From the NCBI RefSeq assembly GCF_015159595.1, contig NZ_CP063304.1:1-64000 (forward strand): DNA of 64,000 nucleotides, read 5' to 3'. A model generated the notes under the pieces. It ran no database searches. It saw nothing but the letters and a program-made list of their open reading frames with translations, and was not told where the DNA came from. Each line of letters starts with the position of its first letter. Position 1 is the stretch's first letter. Below, piece after piece: positions 1-15,642 of the stretch. Position numbers and translations under genes: made by a program. The stretch is from Blautia liquoris (GTDB lineage: Bacteria; Bacillota; Clostridia; Lachnospirales; Lachnospiraceae).

Positions 1-7
1 CTCGCAC

Positions 8-34
8 TTGATTAATCCACAAATTTATTATAAT
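8..34 (+). promoter_or_regulatory. Possible dnaA promoter with an adjacent DnaA-box-like 9-mer
   Basis: A TATAAT hexamer lies at 29-34 with a poor -35 candidate (TTGATT, 8-13, spacer 15). A 9-mer one mismatch from TTATCCACA (TAATCCACA, 13-21) sits between them, which would fit DnaA autoregulation. The rest of any upstream origin region lies outside the window. Weak, by eye only. Confidence 0.35.
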
Positions 35-100
35 ATATAGTAGAGTTATTATGATTGTAATGGTAATGTAGCAGAAGTGATATCGAAAGCGGAGACGAAT

Positions 101-1447
101 ATGAATCTTGTAGAACAGAACTGGACAGAAATTCTGAATAGAGTTAAAGAGGAGCATGATATTCTGGATGTTTCATTTGAAACCTGGCTTGCTCCTTTAA
201 AAGTATATAAAGTTGAGGATAATATTGTGACAATTCTTGTGCCATCCCAGCAAGTTGGCCTTGACTATGTCAGTAAAAAATATAAATTGCCTTTAAAAGT
301 AGCAATTGCTGAAATAACAGGAACAAACTACGAGATTGAACTGCTTTTGCCTGAAGAGATCGAACGCAGACAGAAAACTGAGGAAGATATAATCACTTCT
401 TCAAATGCCGGTTTGAATCCAAAATATACGTTTGACACTTTCGTAGTCGGAAGCAATAATAAATTCGCCCATGCCGCTTCTCTTGCAGTTGCAGAATCTC
501 CCGGGGAAATTTATAATCCTCTATTTATATATGGAGGTGTCGGACTCGGAAAAACTCATCTGATGCATAGTATTGCACACTTTATTTTACACAACAATCC
601 AAAATCCAGAATACTATATGCAACGAGTGAAGAGTTTACGAATGAACTAATCGAGGCCATCCGTAACGGAAATAATACGGCAATGAGTAAATTTCGAGAA
701 AAATATCGTAATATCGATGTACTGTTGATCGACGATGTTCAGTTTATAATAGGTAAAGAATCGACACAGGAAGAATTTTTTCATACCTTTAATACTTTAC
801 ATGGAGCAAAAAAACAGATTATTCTTTCTTCAGATCGCCCTCCAAAAGATATGGATATTCTGGAAGACAGAATTCGATCACGTTTTGAATGGGGTCTTCT
901 GGCTGATATCCAAAGTCCGGATTATGAAACAAGAATGGCAATCCTCAGAAAGAAAGAAGAACTTGACGGCTATAATGTCGGAGAAGATGTAATTGATTAT
1001 ATTGCCACCAATATTAAATCAAATATCCGGGAACTTGAGGGGTCCTTAAATAAGATTATTGCATATGCAAACCTCGAAAAACGAGAAATCAATCTTGCAC
1101 TGGCCGAACAGGTTCTAAAAGATATGATTTCTCCAAATGAAAAAAAGGTAATCACACCCGAATTTATCATTAATACCGTAGCCGAACACTTTAATCTTTC
1201 TCCTTCAGACATCATCGGAAGTAAAAGATCAAGTAAAATAGCCCATCCTCGACAGATTGTTATGTATCTGTGCCGCGAATTTACCGGAACCAATCTGGTA
1301 CAGATTGGCCAGCTCCTTGGAAAGAGAGATCATACCACAATCATGTACGGCATCGACAAAATAGAGGCCGAGATCAATAATCCTTCAAATACAGTTACAG
1401 AAGAAGAGATCGATATCCTGAAAAAAAAGATTAACCCGCCAAAGTAA
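101..1447 (+). CDS. dnaA: Chromosomal replication initiator DnaA
   Basis: DnaA binds DnaA boxes in oriC, oligomerises with ATP and melts the origin. The protein is 448 residues from the ATG at 101. Domain I is at about 1-85, the AAA+ domain carries Walker A GGVGLGKT (145-152) and Walker B LLIDDVQF (208-215), and the C-terminal DNA-binding domain contains the signature GKRDHTTIMYG. I chose ATG 101 over an in-frame GTG at 77 because a GGAG site lies about 7 nt upstream and the protein then begins like other DnaAs (NLVEQNWTEIL). It is followed by a DnaA-box-rich gap and dnaN, the usual Firmicute order. Identity is certain from motifs and context. Confidence 0.98.
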   Translation: MNLVEQNWTEILNRVKEEHDILDVSFETWLAPLKVYKVEDNIVTILVPSQQVGLDYVSKKYKLPLKVAIAEITGTNYEIELLLPEEIERRQKTEEDIITSSNAGLNPKYTFDTFVVGSNNKFAHAASLAVAESPGEIYNPLFIYGGVGLGKTHLMHSIAHFILHNNPKSRILYATSEEFTNELIEAIRNGNNTAMSKFREKYRNIDVLLIDDVQFIIGKESTQEEFFHTFNTLHGAKKQIILSSDRPPKDMDILEDRIRSRFEWGLLADIQSPDYETRMAILRKKEELDGYNVGEDVIDYIATNIKSNIRELEGSLNKIIAYANLEKREINLALAEQVLKDMISPNEKKVITPEFIINTVAEHFNLSPSDIIGSKRSSKIAHPRQIVMYLCREFTGTNLVQIGQLLGKRDHTTIMYGIDKIEAEINNPSNTVTEEEIDILKKKINPPK

Positions 1448-1696
1448 TTCACATTACTCATGTGGAAAGTCCGTGTACAAAAAATGGAAAGCATTTTACA
1501 TTCAAACTTATACACATAACATACACAAGTCATACATAGGAAATCAACACAGTTATTCATGTTGATTTTTCCTTTAACTTCAAGGAGTTGGAGGCCATAT
1601 CCACTTTTACACAACTCCTAAGAAGACTATTACGGATTCCTTTATATTTTATTATTTATGAAGGTCTCCGGCTATGAAAGGAGTTATACACATCTC
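1448..1696. other. DnaA-box cluster in the dnaA-dnaN gap (oriC-like)
   Basis: Two perfect TTATACACA boxes are visible at 1508-1516 and 1684-1692. Weaker matches are TTTTACACA (1605-1613), ATATCCACT (1597-1605) and, inverted, TGTGGAAAG (1461-1469). In Firmicutes the replication origin is commonly split around dnaA, with one part in this gap. The AT-rich stretch 1620-1660 could be the unwinding element. The last perfect box touches the dnaN ribosome site, so DnaA could also influence dnaN. Boxes are seen directly; origin function is inferred. Confidence 0.7.
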
Positions 1697-2806
1697 ATGA
1701 AACTTAAGTTTGCCAAAGGTAATCTGTTAAAAAGTGTCAATATTGTTATGAAAGCTGTACCCTCAAAAACTACCATGCCAATTCTAGAATGTATTCTAAT
1801 TGATGCTTCATCCAGTATCATTAAATTTACCTCGAATGACATGGAACTAGGTATCGAAACAATTGTTGATGGAACAATTGAAGAAAGAGGAATTATTGCA
1901 CTAGATGCCAAAATATTCTCAGAAATCGTAAAACGTCTGCCAGATGGTTATGTAACAATAGAGACAAATGAAAACCTGGAGACTATAATTACTTGTGGAA
2001 AAGCAAGATTTGATATACCCGGAAGATCAGGAGAAGAATTTTCCTATCTGCCAATGATAGAAAAAACAGATGGCATAGAAATTTCGCAGTTTACATTAAA
2101 AGACGTGATAAGACAGACAATTTTTTCTATTGCTGCAAATGAAAATAATAAGATTATGACAGGAGAACTTTTTGAAATTAAAGATAACTGCCTAAAAGTT
2201 ATCTCATTAGATGGACATAGAATTTCAATTCGAAAAATTGAACTTACTCATTCCTATGAAAATAAAAAAGTTATTGTTCCGGGAAAAACTCTAAATGAAA
2301 TCAGCAAGATATTATCCGGTGAAATGGATGATAAAGTAAATATATTCTTTACAAACAATCATATTCTTTTCGAGTTTGATCAGACAAAAGTAGTATCCAG
2401 ATTAATTGACGGTGAGTATTTTCGCGTAGATCAGATGTTGTCCAACGATTATGAAACAAAAATTAAAATTAATAAAAGAGAATTTCTAGATTGTATTGAT
2501 AGAGCAACTCTTTTGGTAAAAGAAGGAGATAAAAGACCCGTTATTATCAATATTGAGAATGAAAGTCTCAAACTTCATATGGATTCCGCTATGGGTTCGA
2601 TGAACGAAGAAATTGGAATTGAGAAAGAAGGAAAAGACTTAATGATCGGATTCAACCCAAAATTTCTCATTGACGCTCTCCGCGTCATTGATGATGAGAT
2701 AATTTCGATTTATCTGGTAAATCCGAAAGCTCCTTGTTTCATAAAGAATGAGGAAGAAGATTATATTTACCTGATTTTACCTGTAAATTTCAATTCTGTC
2801 AGATAA
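1697..2806 (+). CDS. dnaN: DNA polymerase III beta subunit (sliding clamp)
   Basis: DnaN forms the ring-shaped clamp that holds replicative polymerase on DNA. The protein is 369 residues, normal for the family, beginning MKLKFAKGNLLKSVN and carrying the characteristic SKTTMPILECILID segment near the N-terminus and a C-terminal YLILPVNF that matches the usual clamp ending. An in-frame ATG at 1658 would add 13 residues not seen in the family. The chosen ATG at 1697 has AAAGGAG upstream, although the spacing of about 13 nt is long. It lies between dnaA and the S4-domain gene in the conserved replication cluster. Confidence 0.97.
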   Translation: MKLKFAKGNLLKSVNIVMKAVPSKTTMPILECILIDASSSIIKFTSNDMELGIETIVDGTIEERGIIALDAKIFSEIVKRLPDGYVTIETNENLETIITCGKARFDIPGRSGEEFSYLPMIEKTDGIEISQFTLKDVIRQTIFSIAANENNKIMTGELFEIKDNCLKVISLDGHRISIRKIELTHSYENKKVIVPGKTLNEISKILSGEMDDKVNIFFTNNHILFEFDQTKVVSRLIDGEYFRVDQMLSNDYETKIKINKREFLDCIDRATLLVKEGDKRPVIINIENESLKLHMDSAMGSMNEEIGIEKEGKDLMIGFNPKFLIDALRVIDDEIISIYLVNPKAPCFIKNEEEDYIYLILPVNFNSVR

Positions 2807-2817
2807 AAAGGAAAAAA

Positions 2818-3030
2818 ATGGATACGATAAGAATAAAAGACGAATTTATAAAATTAGGTCAGGCTATGAAACTTGCCGGGCTGGTTTCGGAAGGTGTGGA
2901 TGCAAAATTCCAGATACAAGAGGGAAACGTCAAAGTTAATGGTTCCGTTGAGATACGCCGCGGAAAAAAATTATATATTGGTGACGTATTTTCTTTCGAA
3001 GGTAAAGAAATAAAAATTGAGCAAAAATGA
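2818..3030 (+). CDS. yaaA: S4-domain RNA-binding protein (YaaA/RlbA type)
   Basis: A 70-residue protein consisting almost entirely of one S4 RNA-binding fold, with the typical pattern FIKLGQAMKLAGLVSEG then VKVNGSVEIRRGKKLYIGD. Genes of this type between dnaN and recF are usual in Firmicutes, where the product has been linked to ribosome assembly and recF expression. It starts 11 nt after dnaN with AAAAGGAAAAAA as a ribosome site. The molecular role is known only at family level. Confidence 0.9.
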   Translation: MDTIRIKDEFIKLGQAMKLAGLVSEGVDAKFQIQEGNVKVNGSVEIRRGKKLYIGDVFSFEGKEIKIEQK

Positions 3031-3094
3031 CCCTAATATTTTATGTCAACCAACAAAATATTATGTCAACCTAAGACAAGAAAGAGCTGACATC

Positions 3095-6141
<3,047 letters not shown>

Positions 6142-6189
6142 TGATACCAGGTTTGCTATTGAGAGAATGCGGAGCAGTCCGTGGTATCA
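6142..6189. repeat. Short palindromic repeat, copy 1 (gyrB-gyrA gap)
   Basis: 48 bp bounded by TGATACCAGG and GTCCGTGGTATCA, giving an 8-bp terminal inverted repeat. It shares its right end with the other short copies (18121, 26258, 54955) and with the long elements at 26048 and 49445. It begins directly at the gyrB stop and could form a hairpin in the gyrB-gyrA transcript. Confidence 0.7.
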
Positions 6190-6226
6190 GAACAAAACTT
6201 TTTACAGAAGTTGATTGGAGGAAATA

Positions 6227-8767
6227 ATGGAAGATAATGTTTTTGATCAAGTCCATGACGTAGACCTGAAAGAAACAATGGAAAAGTCTTATATAGCATA
6301 TTCTATGAGTGTCATCGCTTCGAGGGCGCTGCCAGATGTCAGAGATGGTTTAAAACCTGTACAGCGAAGAATTCTATATTCTATGATAGAACTTAACAAT
6401 GGACCCGATAAACCGCACAGAAAATGTGCCCGTATCGTCGGTGATACAATGGGTAAATATCATCCACACGGCGACAGCTCTATCTATGGCTCACTGGTCA
6501 ATATGGCGCAGGAATGGTCAACTCGATATCCTCTTGTAGATGGTCATGGAAATTTTGGCTCTGTGGATGGAGACAGTGCAGCTGCCATGCGATATACAGA
6601 GGCTCGTCTGAGTAAAATTTCGATGGAAATGACTGCTGATATAAATAAAAATACCGTAGATTTCAGACCTAACTTTGATGAGACGGAAAAAGAGCCAGTT
6701 GTTTTACCATCTAGGTATCCCAACCTGCTTGTAAATGGTACATCTGGTATTGCCGTGGGAATGGCTACAAATATTCCGCCTCACAATCTGTGTGAGGTAA
6801 TTGATGCAGTAGTGAAAATTATTGATAATATTATTGATCATGACAGAGATACAAACATGGAGGAAATATTAGATATCGTAAAGGGCCCGGATTTTCCAAC
6901 GGGGGCTGAGATATTAGGTACAAGAGGAATTGAGGAAGCTTATCGAACCGGAAGAGGTAAGATTCGTGTTCGTGCTGTCACAAATATCGAGACACTGCCT
7001 AATGGCAAAAGTCAGATTATAGTTACAGAACTTCCATATATGGTAAATAAAGCCAGATTGATAGAAAAAGTTGCTGATCTGGTGAAAGATAAGAGAATTA
7101 ATGGAATCACAGCTATCAATGATCATTCAAGCAGAGAAGGTATGAGAATCTGTATTGAACTGAGAAAAGATGCCAATGCAAATGTCATCTTAAACAAATT
7201 ATATAAGCATACACAGCTTCAGGATACCTTTGGTGTTATTATGCTTGCACTCGTAAACAATCAGCCAAAAGTATTAAATCTTCTGGAAGTACTGAATCTA
7301 TATCTGAAACATCAAGAAGAGGTTGTCACCAGAAGAACACAGTATGATTTAAACAGAGCGGAAGAGCGGGCACATATTCTGGAAGGATTGTTAAAAGCTC
7401 TTGATAATATAGACCGTGTGATAAAAATTATCCGTGGATCTGCAAACACACCAGAAGCAAAAGAAAATCTGATAGATGAATTCGAACTGTCAGATGCACA
7501 GGCTCAGGCAATTGTAGATATGAGACTGCGGGCACTTACCGGACTGGAACGAGAGAAACTTGAAAATGAATATAAAGATCTGATGGAAAAGATAGACAAA
7601 TATCGTGCTATCTTAGGAGATCGTAAATTACTTCTCAAGGTAATCCGTAAAGAAATTATGGAGATTTCTGACAAATACGGTGATGATCGGAGAACTTCAA
7701 TAGGTTTTGATGAATTCGATATTTCCATGGAAGATCTGATTCCGAGGGAAAACACGGTAATTACTATGACTAAACTAGGTTATATTAAACGAATGACCGT
7801 CGATAATTTCCATTCTCAGAACAGAGGAGGTAAAGGAATTAAAGGCATGCAGACGATTGATGATGACTATATTGAGGAACTCCTGATGACAACAACTCAT
7901 CATTACCTGATGTTCTTTACAAATATGGGAAAAGTCTATCGGCTAAAGGCATATGAGATACCAGAAGCGTCAAGAACCGCCCGTGGAACAGCGATTATAA
8001 ATTTGATTCAGCTTCAGCCGGGTGAGAATATCACTGCAGTGATTCCGATCCGTGAGTATGAAGAGGGTTATTACCTGTTTATGGCAACTAAGAATGGACT
8101 TGTAAAGAAGACTCCAATTACTGATTATGCGAATGTGAGAAAAACCGGACTTGCGGCAATTGCTCTGAGAGATAACGATGAATTGATTGAAGTTAAATCC
8201 ACGGACAGTAAGAAGGATATTATTCTGGTTACGAAATTTGGTCAGTGTATCAGATTTAAGGAAACTGATGTGAGAAGTACCGGACGTGTATCTATGGGAG
8301 TGAGGGGAATTAATCTTCTGGATCAAGATGAAGTAATCGGCATGCAGCTGAGTTCGCAAGGAGATTATCTGTTGTTTGTATCTGAAAAAGGACTGGGCAA
8401 GAGGACCTCTATGAGTGAATTCACGCCTCAGATTCGCGGCGGAAAAGGTGTAAAATGTTATAAGATTGCAGAAAGAACGGGAAATCTGATTGGTGTAAAG
8501 GCAGTTAATTCTGAAAATGAAGTTATGATTATCACTACTGAGGGTATTATTATACGTATACAGTGTGATGATATATCTGTGTTGGGAAGAATTACATCGG
8601 GTGTTAAACTTATGAATCTGTCAGAAAATATATACGTAGCCAGCATTGCAAAAGTCAGAGACAAGAAAGATGGTGTAGCGGCAGCAGTATCAGAAGAAAT
8701 AATCGAAGAGATGTCTGAAGAGGAAACCGATACAGATATAGATGATTCAGAAACACCTGAGCCATAA
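6227..8767 (+). CDS. gyrA: DNA gyrase subunit A
   Basis: GyrA is the DNA cleavage and rejoining half of gyrase. The protein is 846 residues from ATG 6227, which has GGAGG at 6217-6221; an in-frame TTG at 6215 overlaps that site and was rejected. The winged-helix/tower region holds the catalytic tyrosine Y123 (RYTEARL) and the quinolone-determining segment [10 protein letters not shown] (79-88). The C-terminal beta-pinwheel follows with repeated blades and a GyrA box ([10 protein letters not shown]). The tail is acidic and Glu/Asp rich. Residue 88, equivalent to E. coli D87, is glycine instead of an acidic residue. Confidence 0.98.
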   Translation: MEDNVFDQVHDVDLKETMEKSYIAYSMSVIASRALPDVRDGLKPVQRRILYSMIELNNGPDKPHRKCARIVGDTMGKYHPHGDSSIYGSLVNMAQEWSTRYPLVDGHGNFGSVDGDSAAAMRYTEARLSKISMEMTADINKNTVDFRPNFDETEKEPVVLPSRYPNLLVNGTSGIAVGMATNIPPHNLCEVIDAVVKIIDNIIDHDRDTNMEEILDIVKGPDFPTGAEILGTRGIEEAYRTGRGKIRVRAVTNIETLPNGKSQIIVTELPYMVNKARLIEKVADLVKDKRINGITAINDHSSREGMRICIELRKDANANVILNKLYKHTQLQDTFGVIMLALVNNQPKVLNLLEVLNLYLKHQEEVVTRRTQYDLNRAEERAHILEGLLKALDNIDRVIKIIRGSANTPEAKENLIDEFELSDAQAQAIVDMRLRALTGLEREKLENEYKDLMEKIDKYRAILGDRKLLLKVIRKEIMEISDKYGDDRRTSIGFDEFDISMEDLIPRENTVITMTKLGYIKRMTVDNFHSQNRGGKGIKGMQTIDDDYIEELLMTTTHHYLMFFTNMGKVYRLKAYEIPEASRTARGTAIINLIQLQPGENITAVIPIREYEEGYYLFMATKNGLVKKTPITDYANVRKTGLAAIALRDNDELIEVKSTDSKKDIILVTKFGQCIRFKETDVRSTGRVSMGVRGINLLDQDEVIGMQLSSQGDYLLFVSEKGLGKRTSMSEFTPQIRGGKGVKCYKIAERTGNLIGVKAVNSENEVMIITTEGIIIRIQCDDISVLGRITSGVKLMNLSENIYVASIAKVRDKKDGVAAAVSEEIIEEMSEEETDTDIDDSETPEP

Positions 8768-8830
8768 ATGATGAGATTACAGGATTGTGTATGAAAGAGA
8801 ATAATAAGTAACATTATCATAATAAGAGGT

Positions 8831-8857
8831 TGGGGTCAAAAGTAATTTGACCCCTTA
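8831..8857. terminator. Hairpin after gyrA
   Basis: The arms GGGGTCAAA and TTTGACCCC form a 9-bp stem with a short loop about 65 nt after the gyrA stop. The following Ts are few (TTATGAT), so termination efficiency is uncertain. It abuts the long repeat element and may be part of it. Confidence 0.45.
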
Positions 8858-9010
8858 TGATACACGGATTGTTACGCTCTTCGAGCTCTCACAATCCTAA
8901 AAACATTCGAATTCCACCCTAATCGGGTTGCGTTCTCATGTTTTTACGGGTCCCAAAGTCATGCTTTTTCATGTGAGCATGAAACGCAGAACCTTTTGAC
9001 CCTGGTATCA
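8858..9010. repeat. Long palindromic-end repeat element, copy A (153 bp, internally deleted)
   Basis: Ends TGATAC (8858-8863) and GTATCA (9005-9010). Its right two-thirds, from AACATTCGAA through CCCTAATCGGGTTGC and CATGCTTTTTCATG to CCTTTTGACCCTGGTATCA, matches copies B and C closely. It lacks about 50 bp present near the left of the others. It fills most of the gap between gyrA and the tRNA-Ser promoter. No protein-coding potential is credible. Confidence 0.8.
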
Positions 9011-9053
9011 TAAAATCGGAGATAATAATTATTATAATAAAGGGAAAAAACAG

Positions 9054-9082
9054 TTGACAAACAACTTGCTGTTTTGTATAAT
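9054..9082 (+). promoter_or_regulatory. Promoter of the tRNA-Ser gene
   Basis: A consensus TTGACA (9054-9059) is followed by a 17-nt spacer and a consensus TATAAT (9077-9082), about 57 nt upstream of mature tRNA-Ser. Both hexamers are perfect, as expected for stable RNA. Confidence 0.85.
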
Positions 9083-9138
9083 AATTAATGCGTCACATAT
9101 TGGCGTAAATTAAATAAGTTTATTTTACTCAGGCAACT

Positions 9139-9226
9139 GGAGAAGTACTCAAGTGGCTGAAGAGGCGCCCCTGCTAAGGGTGTAGGTCGTTTGCGCGGCG
9201 CGAGGGTTCAAATCCCTCCTTCTCCG
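9139..9226 (+). tRNA. tRNA-Ser (GCT)
   Basis: The acceptor stem GGAGAAG pairs with CTTCTCC and the discriminator is G. The anticodon loop CTGCTAA gives GCT, reading AGC/AGU. The long variable arm is typical of a serine tRNA. CCA is not encoded. It stands alone before the rRNA promoters. Confidence 0.95.
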
Positions 9227-9605
9227 TTGATTATCAATGGGCAAAACTTGCCCCAAGATTATCATAAAAAAGTGTTGACAAAAGATACTAATATGTGATA
9301 AGATAATCAAGCTGTCGACGAAACAAGCTGCACAGCAAAACATCTCATATTGAGATAAAAAGAAAGAAAAAGTTCTTGACAAAGCAGATACAGCGTGATA
9401 AGATAATCAAGTTGCTGCAAAAACAGGAACGAACAGGAACCTTGATAATTAAACAGTAAAACACATCCTCGAAAGTCCATTTGAGAATTAACAATGAACG
9501 ATCGAAAGATCCTTAAAAAACAGTAAAAGGGATAAATTAGCTAGTAGTTGATTTTGACCTGGAACGAACTTTGCATCAACTGAGAAATCAGCGGATGATC
9601 ATATT
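9227..9605 (+). promoter_or_regulatory. rRNA operon promoters P1/P2 and leader
   Basis: This 379-nt stretch has no gene. Two promoter-like units repeat the same arrangement: TTGACA at 9275-9280 and again at 9376-9381, each followed by GTGATAAGATAATCAAG, with the -10 probably in GATAAG (spacers about 16 and 15). They look like tandem rRNA promoters. The leader then carries the 5' half of the pre-16S processing stem at 9441-9468. Exact transcription starts cannot be read from sequence. Confidence 0.75.
9441..9468 (+). other. Pre-16S processing stem, 5' arm (pairs with 11162-11189)
   Basis: The 28 nt starting CTTGATAATTAAACAG are complementary to 11162-11189 after 16S, with one position forming a G-U pair. 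Such a long stem enclosing 16S is the usual substrate for RNase III processing of the precursor. Confidence 0.85.
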
Positions 9606-11145
<1,540 letters not shown>

Positions 11146-11161
11146 AAACGGACAAGTAACC

Positions 11162-11189
11162 GGATGTGTTTTACTGTTTAGTTATCAAG
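11162..11189 (+). other. Pre-16S processing stem, 3' arm
   Basis: The 28 nt ending GTTATCAAG pair with 9441-9468 and close a stem around 16S. Confidence 0.85.
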
Positions 11190-11250
11190 TGTAAAAGTAA
11201 CAGAAACGAAACTTTTACAGCTTGTCAGTCTCAAAACTGAATAACTAACT

Positions 11251-11367
11251 GCTGGCGGCGATGCGTTTAGGGGAAACACCCGTACCCATCCCGAACACGA
11301 AGGTTAAGCCTTAAGCGGCCGATGGTACTACACTGGTAACGGTGTGGGAGAACAGGTGGCTGCCAGC
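11251..11367 (+). rRNA. rrf: 5S ribosomal RNA, placed between 16S and 23S
   Basis: The closing helix GCTGGCGGC pairs with GCTGCCAGC, and the conserved block ACCCATCCCGAACACGAAGGTTAAG is split here as ACCCATCCCGAACACG then AAGGTTAAG, typical of 5S. The length is about 117 nt. It lies about 110 nt after 16S and before tRNA-Ile. No 5S was found after 23S, so this is the only 5S in the operon. Confidence 0.95.
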
Positions 11368-11385
11368 ACCTAATAATAAAATTGA

Positions 11386-11446
<61 letters not shown>

Positions 11447-11459
<13 letters not shown>

Positions 11460-11516
11460 GCTAATAATTTAAGTGAAAGCCATAGGGCAAAGGCCCACTT
11501 AAGCCCAGCTAATAAT
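11447..11516 (+). repeat. Direct repeat of the tRNA-Ile 3' end
   Basis: A 22-bp sequence starting CCACTTAAGCCCAG occurs at 11447-11468 (the T-arm/acceptor end of tRNA-Ile plus 9 nt of spacer) and again at 11495-11516. The second copy is a tRNA remnant without the rest of the gene. Confidence 0.9.
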
Positions 11517-11532
11517 ATATCATAAATACCCA

Positions 11533-11605
11533 GGGGATATAGCTCAGTTGGGAGAGCACCTGCCTTGCAAGCAGGGGGTCGAGAGTTCGAATCTCTTTAT
11601 CTCCA
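11533..11605 (+). tRNA. tRNA-Ala (TGC)
   Basis: The acceptor GGGGATA pairs with TATCTCC, discriminator A; the anticodon loop CTTGCAA gives TGC. It is the second spacer tRNA of the rRNA operon, before 23S. Confidence 0.96.
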
Positions 11606-11890
11606 CTCATCGATGAATGAATAGTCAGGAATCGGTGTATGATATGTACCTTGAAAACTGCATACAGATTATATCTATATCCAAGCGTGAAAAACGCAAG
11701 ATAGAGAAAAGACATCCGAGGCATTGTGTATGAGAATACATGATGTTATCGAAACCAGATAGATTCGAAAGAATCGATGCTTTTAAAGAAAGTCGAAGTC
11801 CATGGAAGATGAGAGTCAGACATGGATTCCAATACAGAATCAGTAAACACAAAACCGAACCGCACGCTAGCGGGGAGGTGGACCAACAAA
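11606..11890 (+). other. 23S leader/spacer
   Basis: This 285-nt spacer contains ACCTTGAAAACTGCATAC (about 11649), a motif often seen in clostridial rRNA spacers; a close variant recurs at the left end of the insertion sequence (about 59958). No gene is visible. Confidence 0.6.
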
Positions 11891-14785
<2,895 letters not shown>

Positions 14786-14788
14786 TGA

Positions 14789-14814
14789 CACTTGATGAAG
14801 TTTATCATCAAGTG
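14789..14814 (+). other. Hairpin just after 23S
   Basis: CACTTGATGA and TCATCAAGTG form a perfect 10-bp stem with a 6-nt loop. No T-run follows, so it is more likely a processing signal than a terminator. Confidence 0.6.
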
Positions 14815-14825
14815 AAGGTCCGGTG

Positions 14826-14854
14826 TTTACAAAAAGATGGAATGATGTTATAAT
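14826..14854 (+). promoter_or_regulatory. Promoter of the tRNA cluster
   Basis: TTTACA (14826-14831), a 17-nt spacer and TATAAT (14849-14854) lie about 40 nt before tRNA-Asp. The seven tRNAs may therefore be transcribed both from here and by read-through from rRNA. Confidence 0.75.
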
Positions 14855-14895
14855 TTGTATGCGGTTTTGAAGGTACATACTTCAAATATCATAAT

Positions 14896-14969
14896 GGCCC
14901 AGTGGCTCAGTTGGTTAGAGCGTCGCCCTGTCACGGCGAAGGTCATCGGTTCAAGTCCGATCTGGGTCG
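14896..14969 (+). tRNA. tRNA-Asp (GTC)
   Basis: The acceptor GGCCCAG pairs with CTGGGTC, discriminator G; the anticodon loop CTGTCAC gives GTC. First of seven clustered tRNAs. Confidence 0.95.
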
Positions 14970-14998
14970 CTTTATTTTCTTAAAATTGTATATAATAT

Positions 14999-15071
14999 GG
15001 GATCTTAGCTCAGCTGGGAGAGCATCTGCCTTACAAGCAGAGGGTCACAGGTTCGAGCCCTGTAGGTCCCA
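14999..15071 (+). tRNA. tRNA-Val (TAC)
   Basis: The acceptor GGGATCT pairs with AGGTCCC, discriminator A; the anticodon loop CTTACAA gives TAC. Confidence 0.95.
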
Positions 15072-15075
15072 TTAT

Positions 15076-15157
15076 GGATGGATTCCCGAGTGGCCAAAGG
15101 GGACAGACTGTAAATCTGCTGGCAACGCCTTCGAAGGTTCGAATCCTTCTCCATCCA
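15076..15157 (+). tRNA. tRNA-Tyr (GTA)
   Basis: The acceptor GGATGGA pairs with TCCATCC, discriminator A. The anticodon loop CTGTAAA gives GTA. The long variable arm is expected for bacterial tRNA-Tyr. Only 4 nt separate it from tRNA-Val. Confidence 0.95.
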
Positions 15158-15221
15158 TTGAAGAGTAAATTTAAATTGCCCTTCATTTGTTTTAGTCATT
15201 TAATTGGATGGTTTTCCTTGT

Positions 15222-15294
15222 GCCGATGTGGCTCAATTGGCAGAGCAGCTGATTTGTAATCAGCAGGTTATCGGTTCGAGTCCGATCATCGGCT
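15222..15294 (+). tRNA. tRNA-Thr (TGT)
   Basis: The acceptor GCCGATG pairs with CATCGGC, discriminator T; the anticodon loop TTTGTAA gives TGT. Confidence 0.95.
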
Positions 15295-15318
15295 TCAACA
15301 AATTTTTTATTTTAATAG

Positions 15319-15392
15319 CGCGGGATGGAGCAGTCTGGAAGCTCGTTGGGCTCATAACCCAGAGGTCGTAGGTTCAAATCCTACTCCCGCAA
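15319..15392 (+). tRNA. Initiator tRNA-fMet (CAT)
   Basis: The anticodon loop CTCATAA gives CAT. The first base C is opposite A at position 72 (unpaired), and three G-C pairs (GGG...CCC) stack below the anticodon loop. Both are hallmarks of bacterial initiator tRNA. Confidence 0.95.
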
Positions 15393-15398
15393 TTGAAT

Positions 15399-15471
<73 letters not shown>

Positions 15472-15481
15472 TATTTTTTTC

Positions 15482-15554
15482 GGAGCATTAGCTCAGGTGG
15501 TAGAGCACTTGACTTTTAATCAAGTTGTCCGGGGTTCGAATCCCCGATGCTTCA
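15482..15554 (+). tRNA. tRNA-Lys (TTT)
   Basis: The acceptor GGAGCAT pairs with ATGCTTC (one G-U), discriminator A; the anticodon loop CTTTTAA gives TTT. Last tRNA of the cluster. Confidence 0.95.
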
Positions 15555-15572
15555 GTGTTTATTATGAATTTT

Positions 15573-15605
15573 AAGGATATCAAATTTATTTGATATCCTT
15601 TTTTG
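15573..15605 (+). terminator. Terminator of the rRNA-tRNA operon
   Basis: AAGGATATCAAA and TTTGATATCCTT form a perfect 12-bp stem with a 4-nt loop, followed directly by a T-run. Confidence 0.92.
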
Positions 15606-15642
15606 AAATAATATAATACTGAAGATAGGGGGAATGCTTAAT

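Noticed and set aside
3017-3094. TTG start giving RecF 26 extra residues
   Set aside because: It overlaps the S4 gene and the extra residues are unlike RecF; translation covers the tandem repeat.
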